A stretch of 38,705 nucleotides of DNA from Propionibacteriaceae bacterium (GTDB lineage Bacteria; Actinomycetota; Actinomycetes; Propionibacteriales; Propionibacteriaceae), in assembly GCA_031271975.1 (NCBI GenBank), contig JAISUR010000028.1:1-38705 (forward strand), in the 5' to 3' direction. Positions 1-8,175 of the stretch are shown here, piece by piece (the first letter of the stretch is position 1; each line of letters opens with the position of its first letter). A program made the position numbers and the translations under genes. The notes under the pieces are model-generated. The model saw only the letters and a program-made list of their open reading frames with translations. It had not been told where the DNA came from and did no database searches.

Positions 1-1169
1 GCTGGTCGGCGCATGCTTCCTTCCACGTGCTTCAGCCTCCTCACCGCATCGTCGATCGCTTCGTTGCTGCCGAGCTTGACCTCGACCCCGACCCAGTCGC
101 CAGCGGCGGTTTCAAGGACACAGTCGATCTCGGCGCGGTCATTCGGCGCCCTGTAGTGCAGCGTCCAAGCTCCACAGGCATCAGCGTAGGTTCGCAGGTC
201 GTGCACGGCCAGCGACTCGAACAACAGCCCGGCGGTTGCAAGATCCCCTCGAAGTCCGTCACTGTTCAGGCCGAGCAGGTGGGCCGCCAAGGCGGGGTCG
301 CCCAGATGGCGTTTGGGCGTCATGGTGAACCGCCTGGTCGCTCGGACCGGAGGCTCCCACCCTGGCAAGTCTTCAATGACCCGCATCCGGGTCAGCGTGT
401 CGCGGTAAGTGGCAGCAGTGTCGCGGTTCATCGCGCGGGGATCGGCATCGTCCCGCAACCCAGCGGCATTGGCGGCAATGGTCTTCAGAGTGGTTGCCTG
501 AGCTGTCTGTTGGGCATAGGCGTGGAGGAAACGGCGTACCAGGACCGGATTGCGGCGCCCTCCCGACACCTTGGGCAGATCACGTTCGATGGTGGCGGCC
601 AGATAGCCCGCCAAAAAGCGCCGCGCGGTCGCCTCGGTGCGGCCCACAAGCTCTGGCCAGCCGCCCATCACGATGTGGTGACAGTAGTCGGCAAGGCTGA
701 GTTCGCACAGCGCAGGTGTGACCGGGTCACCGGCAAGGAGCGCGGCCAGGGAGACAGTTGGTGTGGTGGCCTCCTTCTCAGCGAGTGTCATCGTGCGCAT
801 GCTCATGACTGCGAATCGTCCCGCGCCTGGGTGCCGTTCCACGGTGTCATCGGGGGTCGCCGAACCGGTCAAGACGAACTGGCCAGTCGTGTGACGGTCG
901 TCGACGGCCCGCCGAACAGCGTCCCACACGCGAGGGGCGCGTTGCCATTCGTCTATCAGTCGGGGTGTTGGGCCTTCCAATACCAGTCCGGCATCCAATT
1001 CCGCCAAACGGACCGCGTTGGAGTCCACATCGAGGCGGACCTCACTGCGAGCCACCTGCCGCGCTGTCTCCGTCTTCCCACAACTGCGAATACCTTCCAC
1101 CACCACGGCTCCCAGCGCCGACAGGTTGTCCGCCAGAATGCCGTCCGCCACCCGTGCCAAGTACTTCAT
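1..1169 (-). CDS. AAA-family ATPase with C-terminal DUF4143 domain (3' end beyond window)
   Basis: About 389 codons are visible and the gene runs off the left edge. Near residue 30 there is a P-loop reading GIRSCGKT, where most relatives have GPRQVGKT. A Walker B-like LIDEWQ follows, then a sensor-like LTGSA. The second half has DUF4143 features: FLAGYLAATIERDLP, then a PD-(D/E)XK-like core with E-I-D and VGVEVKLG. Such proteins are widespread in bacteria and archaea, and their role is unknown; DNA-linked or toxin-like roles have been suggested. The ATG at 1169 is supported by GGAGG six bases upstream. It is transcribed away from the rest of the window with no operon partner visible. The family call is firm; the function is not. 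Confidence 0.85.
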   Translation of the reverse strand, partial: MKYLARVADGILADNLSALGAVVVEGIRSCGKTETARQVARSEVRLDVDSNAVRLAELDAGLVLEGPTPRLIDEWQRAPRVWDAVRRAVDDRHTTGQFVLTGSATPDDTVERHPGAGRFAVMSMRTMTLAEKEATTPTVSLAALLAGDPVTPALCELSLADYCHHIVMGGWPELVGRTEATARRFLAGYLAATIERDLPKVSGGRRNPVLVRRFLHAYAQQTAQATTLKTIAANAAGLRDDADPRAMNRDTAATYRDTLTRMRVIEDLPGWEPPVRATRRFTMTPKRHLGDPALAAHLLGLNSDGLRGDLATAGLLFESLAVHDLRTYADACGAWTLHYRAPNDRAEIDCVLETAAGDWVGVEVKLGSNEAIDDAVRRLKHVEGSMRRP

Positions 1170-1669
1170 CAACGCCTCCAATCGGCATTTGCAACAGATG
1201 TCAACCCGCATTCTAGACACAGTCGAGTCTGCCTGGCGAACAGCGGCTCGGCGTCCAATCCCCGCCCCGAAGGTGGCGAACCCGTTGACGCACGGCTTGC
1301 CTACACGCCTCTGAACACCAAAACGAAGTCAGCGGACTCCTTTGAGCCAGGTCACGTCTCACCGGTTGGGATTCTCCGGGGCCCCTCGGCCTAGGCCGTC
1401 GAGGTCTTTGCGGGCTCTGACAAGGGCTTCTGGCAACAGTGCCAGGGTTGGAACTTTGTCTCGTAGGGTCCACATGATTGAGCGAGCGGCCGCGAGCTTG
1501 CTCGTGAGCCGCGAGCGATTGAGTGTTGACGAGGGCCGCAGGCCCGAGGAACACCATATGTTCGTTGTTCCAACCCTGTCCTGGAACGTGTTGCGATCCA
1601 TCTTGGGCATTCGCTTGAGTTGTGGCGACGGGAGGGGTGATTCGGTTCTCCAGGCAGCAAGTACTGCAA
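1170..1669. other. 500-bp intergenic stretch without a supported gene
   Basis: Several overlapping reading frames exist on both strands, but none has a convincing ribosome site or recognisable motif. The best candidate is a minus-strand frame of 83 codons at 1359-1610 starting MPKMDRNTFQ. It has irregular codon use and no good upstream purine run. The stretch may be decayed coding DNA between the ATPase and the dehydrogenase-like gene. Confidence 0.5.
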
Positions 1670-2749
1670 TCAGGCGTCGACATCGAAGGCGACTGAGGCG
1701 CCCAGTTCGGCGAGGTCGCGCAGGAGTTGCTCCGGGTTGACGGCCAGAGCAGCCGGTTTGACGCCGATCGGCGCCTTGCGGTCGAGGACTTGGGTGGCGG
1801 TGAGCGCCGCTACGGCCGAGGTGAGCCAGTAGGAGTCTTCGTGGGTGACGGTTAGCCGAGCTCCTTCCGCATCCAAGCGCAGGACCGTGTCGTATGGGGG
1901 TTTGCCCGTCTTCACCAGCCCCCACACCATCAGCCGGGAGGCCGGACCGGCCAGGCGTTTCGAAATGGCGGCCATTGCCATGGCCAGCGGCAGCAACAGA
2001 TAATCGACCAGCGGCGAGAAACCCGACACAGCGAGGCCCGCGTCGCGAATCCCCGGCAACACGCTGGGCAGGCGGCGAATCTCCTCCAACGCCATGTAGG
2101 CGCAGCTGCGCTTCCCGTGTTCACCGAAATCGATCTTCGTCATGGTCTTGGGGCTCATCCAAGACAAGTCGAGCCACTGGCCACCACTGAGCTTCCCGGC
2201 CTTCATGTTCGCCATCTCCAGCGTGAACTCTTTCGCAGTTTCAGGCGGAATCCCGCGGGACCAGTCCATGCTCACGATCATGCCCACCTCGGCCGTGGCG
2301 AGCGGTTTGCGGGCCGCAGCCGCCCGGATCAACACCGCCGGCAAACCCGGATGGATACCCGAACCAACCAACCCGACACGCCCATCCGCCTCGAACCGGG
2401 AAGCCAGCGAATCGAAGATCTCCCATTTCTCGGGAGTGTCAAGCAGTACGTCCACCCAGTCGGTGCCGGTGTCCAAGGCGGCCTGGACCACAGGTTCCAG
2501 CCGATCCAGCAGCGGGGCCGCGACGACGACCAGGTCGAGGGGGGCGAACGCCGTGCGCAGCGAAACCGGATCCGCGGCGTCGGCCGGGGTGAAACTCACC
2601 TGCGCGCTGTCCAGCGAGGCAATGGTCGCTGCGAGCCGGTCGGCATTCCGGCCGAGTAACACTACCTGGATGTCCTCGCGTTCGCACAGGAGCTTGGCCA
2701 CCGACGCGCCAACTAATCCAGAGCCGCCCAAGACTCCCACAGTCCGCAC
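1670..2749 (-). CDS. Saccharopine dehydrogenase-like NAD(P)-binding protein
   Basis: A 359-residue protein from a GTG start. Residues 4-13 read VGVLGGSGLVG, a Rossmann dinucleotide-binding loop. VVLLGRNADRL follows, as expected where the second strand contacts the NADP ribose or phosphate. The middle (residues 70-130) has VVVAAPLLDR and TDWVDVLLDTPEKW, typical of the saccharopine dehydrogenase NADP-binding family. A hydrophobic segment near 245-265 (LLLPLAMAMAAISKRL) resembles the membrane-associated trans-acting enoyl reductase/SCCPDH-type members. The substrate cannot be told from sequence. It lies 75 bp downstream of the Gfo/Idh/MocA gene on the same strand and could be co-transcribed with it. 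The start codon has only a weak ribosome site. Confidence 0.75.
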   Translation of the reverse strand: MRTVGVLGGSGLVGASVAKLLCEREDIQVVLLGRNADRLAATIASLDSAQVSFTPADAADPVSLRTAFAPLDLVVVAAPLLDRLEPVVQAALDTGTDWVDVLLDTPEKWEIFDSLASRFEADGRVGLVGSGIHPGLPAVLIRAAAARKPLATAEVGMIVSMDWSRGIPPETAKEFTLEMANMKAGKLSGGQWLDLSWMSPKTMTKIDFGEHGKRSCAYMALEEIRRLPSVLPGIRDAGLAVSGFSPLVDYLLLPLAMAMAAISKRLAGPASRLMVWGLVKTGKPPYDTVLRLDAEGARLTVTHEDSYWLTSAVAALTATQVLDRKAPIGVKPAALAVNPEQLLRDLAELGASVAFDVDA

Positions 2750-2824
2750 AACTCAAGCTTACTTGAAGCATCCGACCCATCCTCCAGGTGTTGGTGCTGG
2801 ATACGATGGCAGGCGACGGTGAAA

Positions 2825-3844
2825 CTACGGCGAGCCGAGGGGATGCTGATGATCGAAGGTGATGCCGCATTGGCCGCGGATTTCATCGAGAATCTCCATG
2901 ATGCCCACGCTTTGCGACACGGGCAGGGTTGGTGATTCCGTTCTTCCTTCCGCGACGCAGCGCGCCACCTCAGCCAGCTCATACTCGTAGCCGCGGGCAC
3001 GCGTCGGGTGCTCCCAGACATCCCGCTCGCGGCCTTCGCGTTGGAACTCCAGCCGGGTCGGGGCCCACCATTCGTGGGCCAGTCGCACGAGCATGTCAGT
3101 CCCGCCGATATAGACGTCCTGCGGAGTGATCACGTTTATTGACGCCACGGCGGTGGCGTGGGCGTTCGGGTAGCTCAGCAGGGCTGTCGTGTGGGCGTCG
3201 ACTCCGGTGTCCGTGAAGATCGACCGCGCTGTGATCGAACTGGGCATGCCAAACAGGTCCACGATGAAACTGACTGGATAAATGCCCCTGTCCAGCAGCG
3301 CGCCGCCGCCGAGCGAACGGCTGAATATCCGCGACGCCGGGTCGTACGGGTCGCGGTAACCAGAGTCAACGTGCGCATAGCGCAACTCGCCGAGTTGCCC
3401 GGAGCTGAGCCGATGGCGCAGTTCGACCATGTGCGGCAAGAATCGGGTCCACATGGCTTCCATGAAGAAGATCCCTTTGGCCACAGCAAGACTCGCCAAG
3501 CTGTGTGCCTGCGCGGCATCGAGCGTGATGGTCTTTTCGAGCAGCACCGGCTTGCCCGCGTCGAGTGCCTGCGTGGCGAGTTCTGCGTGCGTGTTGTTGG
3601 TCGTCGCGATGTAGACGACGTCCACGTCCGGCTTGTCCAAGACCGCCTCATACGTGCCGGCAAATGGAACGTCATAGCGTTGGGCGAAAGCCTGGGCGCG
3701 CTCAGCGGAACGCGAGCCGACAGCTACCAGACGCTGCCGGGTGGCGGTTCGCAGGCATTCGGCTACGATTCCGGCGATCCAGCCCGGACCGAGAAAACCC
3801 CACCTCAGCCCAGGAGCGTCGAGCGGATCAGGTATGAGCGCCAT
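2825..3844 (-). CDS. Gfo/Idh/MocA family oxidoreductase
   Basis: A 339-residue protein of usual length for the family. The N-terminal Rossmann motif GFLGPGWIA lies near residue 16. VDVVYIAT then NTHAELATQALDAGKPVLLEKT follows, where the usual EKP is EKT. The C-terminal half has MEAMWTRFLP and GGGALLDRGIYP, which place it near the dihydrodiol dehydrogenase or sugar 1-dehydrogenase-like branch. It would oxidise or reduce a sugar or related alcohol with NAD(P). The ATG lies three bases after the methylglyoxal synthase stop (TGACCCATG), so the two genes are almost certainly one operon and translationally coupled. The exact substrate is not predictable. Confidence 0.85.
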   Translation of the reverse strand: MALIPDPLDAPGLRWGFLGPGWIAGIVAECLRTATRQRLVAVGSRSAERAQAFAQRYDVPFAGTYEAVLDKPDVDVVYIATTNNTHAELATQALDAGKPVLLEKTITLDAAQAHSLASLAVAKGIFFMEAMWTRFLPHMVELRHRLSSGQLGELRYAHVDSGYRDPYDPASRIFSRSLGGGALLDRGIYPVSFIVDLFGMPSSITARSIFTDTGVDAHTTALLSYPNAHATAVASINVITPQDVYIGGTDMLVRLAHEWWAPTRLEFQREGRERDVWEHPTRARGYEYELAEVARCVAEGRTESPTLPVSQSVGIMEILDEIRGQCGITFDHQHPLGSP

Positions 3845-3847
3845 GGG

Positions 3848-4309
3848 TCACTCCTGGTCGCGCGAGTCGGTTATCACCACTTCGCCGTCTACCACTTCGA
3901 CGGTACGCGGGTCGAAGTCGGGTTTCAGCGGTTCGTAGTCTCCCTCGAACAGGGGAGAGGAGATGATCATGTCGGCGGTGGCCGTGTTGCATGCGTATGG
4001 GACATTCCACAGCGTCGCCAGCCGCAGCAGCGCCTTGACATCGGGGTCGTGCGGTTGTGGCGATTCCGGGTCCCAGAAGAAGAAAAGGGCGTCCAGTTTT
4101 TGTGTGGCGATCATGGCGCCGATCTGCTGGTCGCCGCCTTTCGGGCCGGACAACAGCCGCGTGACGCTCAGGTGAGTCTCGGCCTCAATGATGGACCCGG
4201 TGGTTCCCGTGGCAAACAACTCGTGCCGGGCCAATACCGGTTTGTTCCAAGCGCACCACTCAAGCAGGGCTCCCTTGCAGTCGTCGTGCGCAACCAATCC
4301 GATCCTCAT
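3848..4309 (-). CDS. mgsA: Methylglyoxal synthase
   Basis: A 153-residue protein converting dihydroxyacetone phosphate to methylglyoxal and phosphate, a bypass of lower glycolysis used to relieve sugar-phosphate stress. The family signatures are clear: LVAHDDCK at the start, FATGTTG near residue 36, and the phosphate and catalytic loop SGPKGGDQQIGA. The last of these carries the catalytic Asp. FFFWDP with PHDPDVKALLRLA and NVPYACNTATAD follow. The start at 4309 was chosen because AGGTGG sits six bases upstream and MRIGLVAHD matches the usual N-terminus; a longer start at 4336 is possible. It forms a tight pair with the downstream Gfo/Idh/MocA oxidoreductase, which may act on a related carbonyl or sugar (inference). 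Confidence 0.93.
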   Translation of the reverse strand: MRIGLVAHDDCKGALLEWCAWNKPVLARHELFATGTTGSIIEAETHLSVTRLLSGPKGGDQQIGAMIATQKLDALFFFWDPESPQPHDPDVKALLRLATLWNVPYACNTATADMIISSPLFEGDYEPLKPDFDPRTVEVVDGEVVITDSRDQE

Positions 4310-4383
4310 CGTTCCCACCTTTCTGGAGCCATCCACTCTAGCCGGGCGTGTGGCACGGCTGGGGGATTTGGGGGCGGGGCAAG

Positions 4384-4731
4384 CTAGGGCGTACGCAGAA
4401 TTGACGACATCTTCTTGCCTTTGGCGACCTCGTCTATCAGCTTGTCCAGGTAGCGGATCTTCTGCATCAGCGGATCCTCGATGTCCTCGACTCGAATTCC
4501 GCAGATCACTCCCTTTATGAGGTGGGCGTTCGGGTTGATTTGCGGGGCTTGGTCGAAAAACTCAGTGAAGTTGGCCTCGCTGTCGAGGGCTGTGGCCAGG
4601 CCTTGCGCGTCGTAGCCGGTGAGCCAGCAGATCACCTGGTCAAGCTCCGCCTTGGTGTGGCCTTTCCGTTCAACCTTTGCCAGCCAATGCGGATAAACGC
4701 TGGCGACACTCATGGCGAAGATGTTCCTCAT
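4384..4731 (-). CDS. DUF2200 family protein
   Basis: A 115-residue protein strongly resembling DUF2200 along its whole length: MSVASVYPHWLAKVERKG at the start, ICWLTGYD near residue 36, QAPQINPNA and IKGVICGIRVE in the middle, and EDPLMQKIRYLDKLIDE near the end. The family has no assigned function and is found in many bacteria. The ATG overlaps the stop of the upstream rhodanese gene by four bases (ATGA), with GGAGG upstream. The two proteins are therefore probably made together. A longer reading frame in register extends upstream inside the rhodanese gene, but it has no family similarity there. Confidence 0.9.
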   Translation of the reverse strand: MRNIFAMSVASVYPHWLAKVERKGHTKAELDQVICWLTGYDAQGLATALDSEANFTEFFDQAPQINPNAHLIKGVICGIRVEDIEDPLMQKIRYLDKLIDEVAKGKKMSSILRTP

Positions 4732-5567
4732 GGGGTTTCCTCCTCGGTGGCGGCGGGCCAGTCGGTGTGTGACCACTGCGACCAAGAGCCCGGATAGAGC
4801 GCCCCCTGGTATCCCGCGATGGTGAGCGCGGCGATCTCGTGGCAGGCAGTCACTCCGGAGCCGCAGTAGGCGGCCAGCGGGCGGCCCGGCCTGACGCCCA
4901 AGGCGGCGAAGCGCTTCCGCAGTGCGTACGGCGGTAGAAAGCGCCCCGACGTTGTGAGGTTGTCTCCAGTCGCGGCCGAGACCGCGCCTGGGATGTGGCC
5001 GGGCCGTGGGTCGATGGGCTCGGTGAGGCCGAGATATCGTTCTTTGGCGCGGGCGTCCAGCAGGACTCCTCCTGCGTCGGCGAAGCTGGCTGCTTCGTCG
5101 ATGCCGATCATTGGGAGCGCCAACGCGTCCGGGAGTGTGACGTTGCCCGGCTCGGGAGTGGTTGGCCCGGTTTCCAGCTCCAGGCCAGCCGCAATCCACG
5201 CGGGCAAAGCCCCATCGATGAGGTACGATTCGACGCCCGAGGCAGTCAAGAGCCACCAGGCGCGCGCCGCGGACATGTTGCCAGCTTGGTCATAGATATA
5301 GGCCACGTCGCCGTCGTTCAGGCCCCAGGAGCGGGCCGCCGTTTGAAATGCGCCGAGATCGGGCAATGGGTGGCGCCCGTCTTCGGGCGTCGGGGGTGAA
5401 GCAAGGTCTTTGTCCAAGTCGACGTACACCGCTGAGGGGAGGTGCCCGGCCAGATACTCGTCGTACGTGTTCGGGTTGCCGAGCTGCCAGCGGACGTCAA
5501 GCACTTTCACGCCAGGGCCAAGTGTCTCCGCTGCCGACTGGGGCGATATCAGAATGTTCGTGTTCAT
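4728..5567 (-). CDS. sseA: Thiosulfate/3-mercaptopyruvate sulfurtransferase (tandem rhodanese)
   Basis: A 279-residue protein with two rhodanese domains. The N-terminal domain (about residues 10-125) has VLDVRW, AGHLPSAVYVDLD and DQAGNMSAARAWW and lacks a catalytic Cys, as usual. The C-terminal domain (about 155-275) has LLDARAKERYLG and PGHIPGA, followed by the active-site loop YCGSGVTA with the nucleophilic cysteine. The CGSGVTA form is typical of 3-mercaptopyruvate or thiosulfate sulfurtransferases, which transfer sulfane sulfur to cyanide, thioredoxin or another thiol acceptor. The start MNTNIL at 5567 fits the family; a longer frame to 5624 is possible but has an unusual leader. The gene overlaps the following DUF2200 gene by four bases. 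Confidence 0.9.
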   Translation of the reverse strand: MNTNILISPQSAAETLGPGVKVLDVRWQLGNPNTYDEYLAGHLPSAVYVDLDKDLASPPTPEDGRHPLPDLGAFQTAARSWGLNDGDVAYIYDQAGNMSAARAWWLLTASGVESYLIDGALPAWIAAGLELETGPTTPEPGNVTLPDALALPMIGIDEAASFADAGGVLLDARAKERYLGLTEPIDPRPGHIPGAVSAATGDNLTTSGRFLPPYALRKRFAALGVRPGRPLAAYCGSGVTACHEIAALTIAGYQGALYPGSWSQWSHTDWPAATEEETP

Positions 5568-5668
5568 CGGCACAACGGTACCGCCCGGGGCCATTGCGGG
5601 GCCATTGTTGGGCGCCCGGCCCAATCAATGAGCGAAAACCGCTGACTTGTGGCACAATCAGATGGCTT

Positions 5669-5750
5669 GCCCAAGTGGCGGAATGGCATACGCGGTCGGC
5701 TCAAACCCGGCTGTCCTTTGGACATGGAGGTTCGACTCCTCTCTTGGGCA
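5669..5750 (+). tRNA. tRNA-Leu (anticodon CAA)
   Basis: The acceptor stem gcccaag/cttgggc closes a class II tRNA with discriminator A. The anticodon stem GTCGG/CCGGC carries loop CTCAAAC, giving anticodon CAA for codon TTG, which is common in this window. A long variable arm (TGTCC-TTT-GGACA) and the T loop TTCGACTC are present. No CCA is encoded. Confidence 0.95.
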
Positions 5751-5756
5751 CAAGCA

Positions 5757-5779
5757 AAACCCCTATTCAGGGGCGGTTT
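5757..5779. terminator. Hairpin between tRNA-Leu and the Rpn-like gene
   Basis: CCCCT-ATTC-AGGGG at 5760-5773 is flanked by AAAA and a GGTTT run, extending the stem. It sits seven bases after the tRNA and overlaps the stop codon of the opposing gene. It may therefore end transcripts from both sides. Confidence 0.55.
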
Positions 5780-6701
5780 CAGGCGACCTTTGAATTTGGG
5801 AGACTTCGCTGATGCTGACGTCCACAAGGCCGCAAATATCTTCCGCTGACAGCCCTCGCGACAGCATGTGCCGTATGACACGGGTTCGTTCGGCCGACTG
5901 ACCGTCGTTCTTGCCCCGCTGGATGCCTTGCTGGAGGCCCTGTTTGAGGCCCTGTTCGAGGCCCTGTTCGAGGCCCAGCCGGAGTCCTTCTTCGCGGGCG
6001 TCCTCCAAGTCGTCGTGCATTCGGCTCAAGTAGTCACGCTCGACCTTCTCCTGGGCCGCCAGCTGCAGCCGGAAGATGTCGTCTTCTGACCAGCGGCGCA
6101 CGGCGTCGGCTGCCTTGGCGATCACGGGATCAAGTTGTGCTGCCATGTCCAACTCCTCCGCACTTTGGGCCGCTATAAATCTCATCCATTTCCACAATTG
6201 TGTGCCGTCCCCGGCCTGGGGAACCTTCCGCAGTTCAAGGGTATCGATTTCCAAGGCGTCAGAGAACACCTTGCCGGTGGCGGGTTCAGACATCAGAAAC
6301 CGATGGTGGTACCCCTCGTCATTTGACAGGTTCTCGCCCACGATCAACACCGTTACCGCGCGGCCCAACTGGTCATATCGCTCGCCACTGTGAAGCTGTT
6401 CGGCGAGCATCCGAGCGGTGTAATAGGCGATGCGAGGAGGCAGGCGACGCGTCACCCGCAGTTGTATCTCGACGTCGACATGCTCGCCCGTTCCCAATTG
6501 GGCCCGCACGTCCAGCACTGGTCCCTTTTGGCCTCCGCTCTCGACTTCCAGCTGGGTCTTCAGCAACTCGACGCGCGCGAAGGCGTCGGCGGGTAAGTCC
6601 AACACGGCACGCAGCAGTGCTATTAGAAACTCCTTGTTCTCTTCGTCGCCGAAGATGTGTTTGAACAACAGATCTGTGCGTGGCGGAATGACTTCAGCCA
6701 T
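5763..6701 (-). CDS. Rpn-family PD-(D/E)XK nuclease / transposase-like protein
   Basis: A 312-residue protein. The N-terminus PPRTDLLFKHIFGDEENKEF and the following LDVRAQLGTGEHVDVEIQLR form the PD-(D/E)XK-type nuclease domain seen in Rpn (recombination-promoting nuclease) and PF12784 proteins. The E-x-Q variant of the catalytic motif is usual for them. Around residues 240-265 is a Gly/Gln-rich repeat of the type G-L-E-Q, which is also characteristic, followed by an HTH-like C-terminal tail (MLSRGLSAEDICGLVDVS). Such proteins promote RecA-independent recombination or act in anti-phage defence. The start has AAGGGAG five bases upstream. The stop lies inside the hairpin next to tRNA-Leu, so this may be a small tRNA-associated insertion, but no repeats marking its ends were seen. 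Confidence 0.85.
   Translation of the reverse strand: MAEVIPPRTDLLFKHIFGDEENKEFLIALLRAVLDLPADAFARVELLKTQLEVESGGQKGPVLDVRAQLGTGEHVDVEIQLRVTRRLPPRIAYYTARMLAEQLHSGERYDQLGRAVTVLIVGENLSNDEGYHHRFLMSEPATGKVFSDALEIDTLELRKVPQAGDGTQLWKWMRFIAAQSAEELDMAAQLDPVIAKAADAVRRWSEDDIFRLQLAAQEKVERDYLSRMHDDLEDAREEGLRLGLEQGLEQGLKQGLQQGIQRGKNDGQSAERTRVIRHMLSRGLSAEDICGLVDVSISEVSQIQRSPETAPE
5934..5976. repeat. 12-bp tandem repeat, about 3.6 units
   Basis: Units of GAGGCCCTGTTC (first copy ends TTT) start at 5934, 5946, 5958 and 5970, the last one partial. They encode the E-Q-G-L repeat in the Rpn-like protein. The unit length keeps the frame, so copy-number change would alter length without switching the gene off. Confidence 0.85.
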
Positions 6702-6929
6702 GGTTCTCCCTTGAAAAGTGGTCTGCGGACGACTCTCGGCCGCGCCACTCCATAATGGTTGTCGGCATGGACAAAAAGCGGGCCCCTTGACTGTGTAAAT
6801 GCCACGCGGCTAGGCAAAATAGTGTTTGTTCGCCTTAAGCGAACTCTGCAGGCCAAAGGTGAGTTGTCCGGGGGATAGAGTTGTGGTCCAACTCCACGTG
6901 GGGTAGCGAAGAGCAGCTTGGAGCGGCAA
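6702..6929. promoter_or_regulatory. Divergent intergenic region (Rpn-like gene / PocR-AraC regulator)
   Basis: This 228-bp spacer must hold the promoters of both divergent genes. AT-richer stretches lie at 6760-6840 (for example AAAATAGTGTTTGTTCGCCTTAAGC, split here only for description of position 6817-6841). I could not identify a clear -35/-10 pair or operator. Confidence 0.35.
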
Positions 6930-8102
6930 ATGGAAGCCTTGGCGCGGGCTGCGGCCGACTGGACGGCCGTCAGCGGTGTCTCCACCTGCGTCTTCGGGTT
7001 TGCCGAACGGGGGCTCATTGGCGGAACGGACGGTCATTTCTGCACGGTGTCCTGCCCTCTGGCCGCGGACGGCACCTGTGATCCACAGGTTGCGCACCGA
7101 TTCGGGTCTTACGAGGCGGAACGCTGGGGTGGGGAATACATCTATTACTGTCCGGCATCGCTGGTTTTCGCCGCCACGCTGACTTGGGAGGACGGGCTCC
7201 CCACGCATGGCCTGGTATGCGGGCCGATCGTTATGGGCCCGGCCGAAGATCTGCTGGGGGACTTTCTCCCTCAGTGGCGCCCGTTGATCGCCACATTGCC
7301 CGTACGCACGCCTGCCCAGGTTGGGTCACTTGCCCGCGTCCAACGGACGTTTAGCCGCGCGCTCGCAGACGCCGAGGTTCCGACAGCGCACGACGACGCT
7401 GTCCCGCCGGGAGCCCCCGGTGAGGTCGCCCCGCACCTGGTTGCGGTCGAGCAGCGCTTGGTGGCGATGATCCGGCGTGGTGACAAGGCCGGCGCCGCTG
7501 GGCTGATCAATCAACTGCTCGGCGCGCTCTATCTGGCCACGGCAGGCGACGCTGCCCAGTTGCGGCAAGGAGCCGCGGAACTGGTCACCTTGTTCTCCCG
7601 CGCGGCCATCGACGGCGGGGCAGACGCCGACGCCATTTTCGGCGAGAAGCGGGTGCTCGACGCGAGGCTCGCGTCGTGCGGCGACGTAGACGACTTGTCC
7701 GGCTTCTTGGTCTCCGTGTTCAACAGGTTCGTCGGCTACGTCTTCGACTTCTCGCAATTCCAGCACGCCAACGCGTTGCGCAAAGCGGTCGATTATGTGC
7801 GCGGACACTACCGAGAGCACATCACGCTGGCCGAGGTGGCTCGCGAGGTGTTCCTTTCCCGCAGTTACCTCAGTTCGGTGTTTTCGGCCGAAATGGGGAT
7901 GAGTCTCACCGCGTACCTGCGAAAAGTCCGCGTCGACAAGGCCAAACAACTCCTGCTGGGCACTGACCGCGCGGTCGCTGACATCGCTGCTACGACCGGC
8001 TTCGCCGACCAGTCGCACTTCACGCGGGTTTTCACCAAGCACGTCGGTGTCTCGCCCACGCAATTCCGCCGCACTTCGAAAACGGATACAAATCACCGTT
8101 AG
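6930..8102 (+). CDS. PocR-domain AraC-family transcriptional regulator
   Basis: A 390-residue regulator. The N-terminal part (residues 1-140) matches the PocR sensory domain: FCTVSCPLAADGTC, then YYCPASLVFAATL and HGLVCGPIVMGP. Its conserved cysteines and the Y-x-C-P motif are present. PocR domains are thought to bind small hydrocarbon derivatives. The C-terminal 100 residues are an AraC double HTH: ITLAEVAREVFLSRSYLSSV and IAATTGFADQSHFTRVF, ending VGVSPTQFR. ATG 6930 has GGAG six bases upstream; a TTG at 6918 is an alternative. It lies 73 bp upstream of mtaB on the same strand. It is therefore the obvious candidate activator of the methyltransferase operon, possibly also co-transcribed with it. 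Confidence 0.9.
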   Translation: MEALARAAADWTAVSGVSTCVFGFAERGLIGGTDGHFCTVSCPLAADGTCDPQVAHRFGSYEAERWGGEYIYYCPASLVFAATLTWEDGLPTHGLVCGPIVMGPAEDLLGDFLPQWRPLIATLPVRTPAQVGSLARVQRTFSRALADAEVPTAHDDAVPPGAPGEVAPHLVAVEQRLVAMIRRGDKAGAAGLINQLLGALYLATAGDAAQLRQGAAELVTLFSRAAIDGGADADAIFGEKRVLDARLASCGDVDDLSGFLVSVFNRFVGYVFDFSQFQHANALRKAVDYVRGHYREHITLAEVAREVFLSRSYLSSVFSAEMGMSLTAYLRKVRVDKAKQLLLGTDRAVADIAATTGFADQSHFTRVFTKHVGVSPTQFRRTSKTDTNHR

Positions 8103-8175
8103 CGCGTTCTATGCCTCCCGTGGCATGCGGGTCAGGATTGATCCTGTTCACCGCAGAACGGCGAAGCGAGGTTCC

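Noticed and set aside
27-1394. Long plus-strand reading frame of 455 codons
   Set aside because: It is antisense to the AAA/DUF4143 ATPase, whose motifs and ribosome site are on the minus strand.
1359-1610. Minus-strand frame starting MPKMDRNTFQ
   Set aside because: No ribosome site, irregular codons and no recognisable motif; possibly decayed DNA.
3158-4387. Plus-strand frame of 409 codons
   Set aside because: Antisense to the Gfo/Idh/MocA and mgsA genes.
5669-5750. Attachment site at tRNA-Leu
   Set aside because: No repeat of the tRNA 3' end was found in the flanking DNA and no integrase is nearby.
8103-8175. Cobalamin riboswitch before mtaB
   Set aside because: The 73-bp gap is too short for one and no B12 box was seen.
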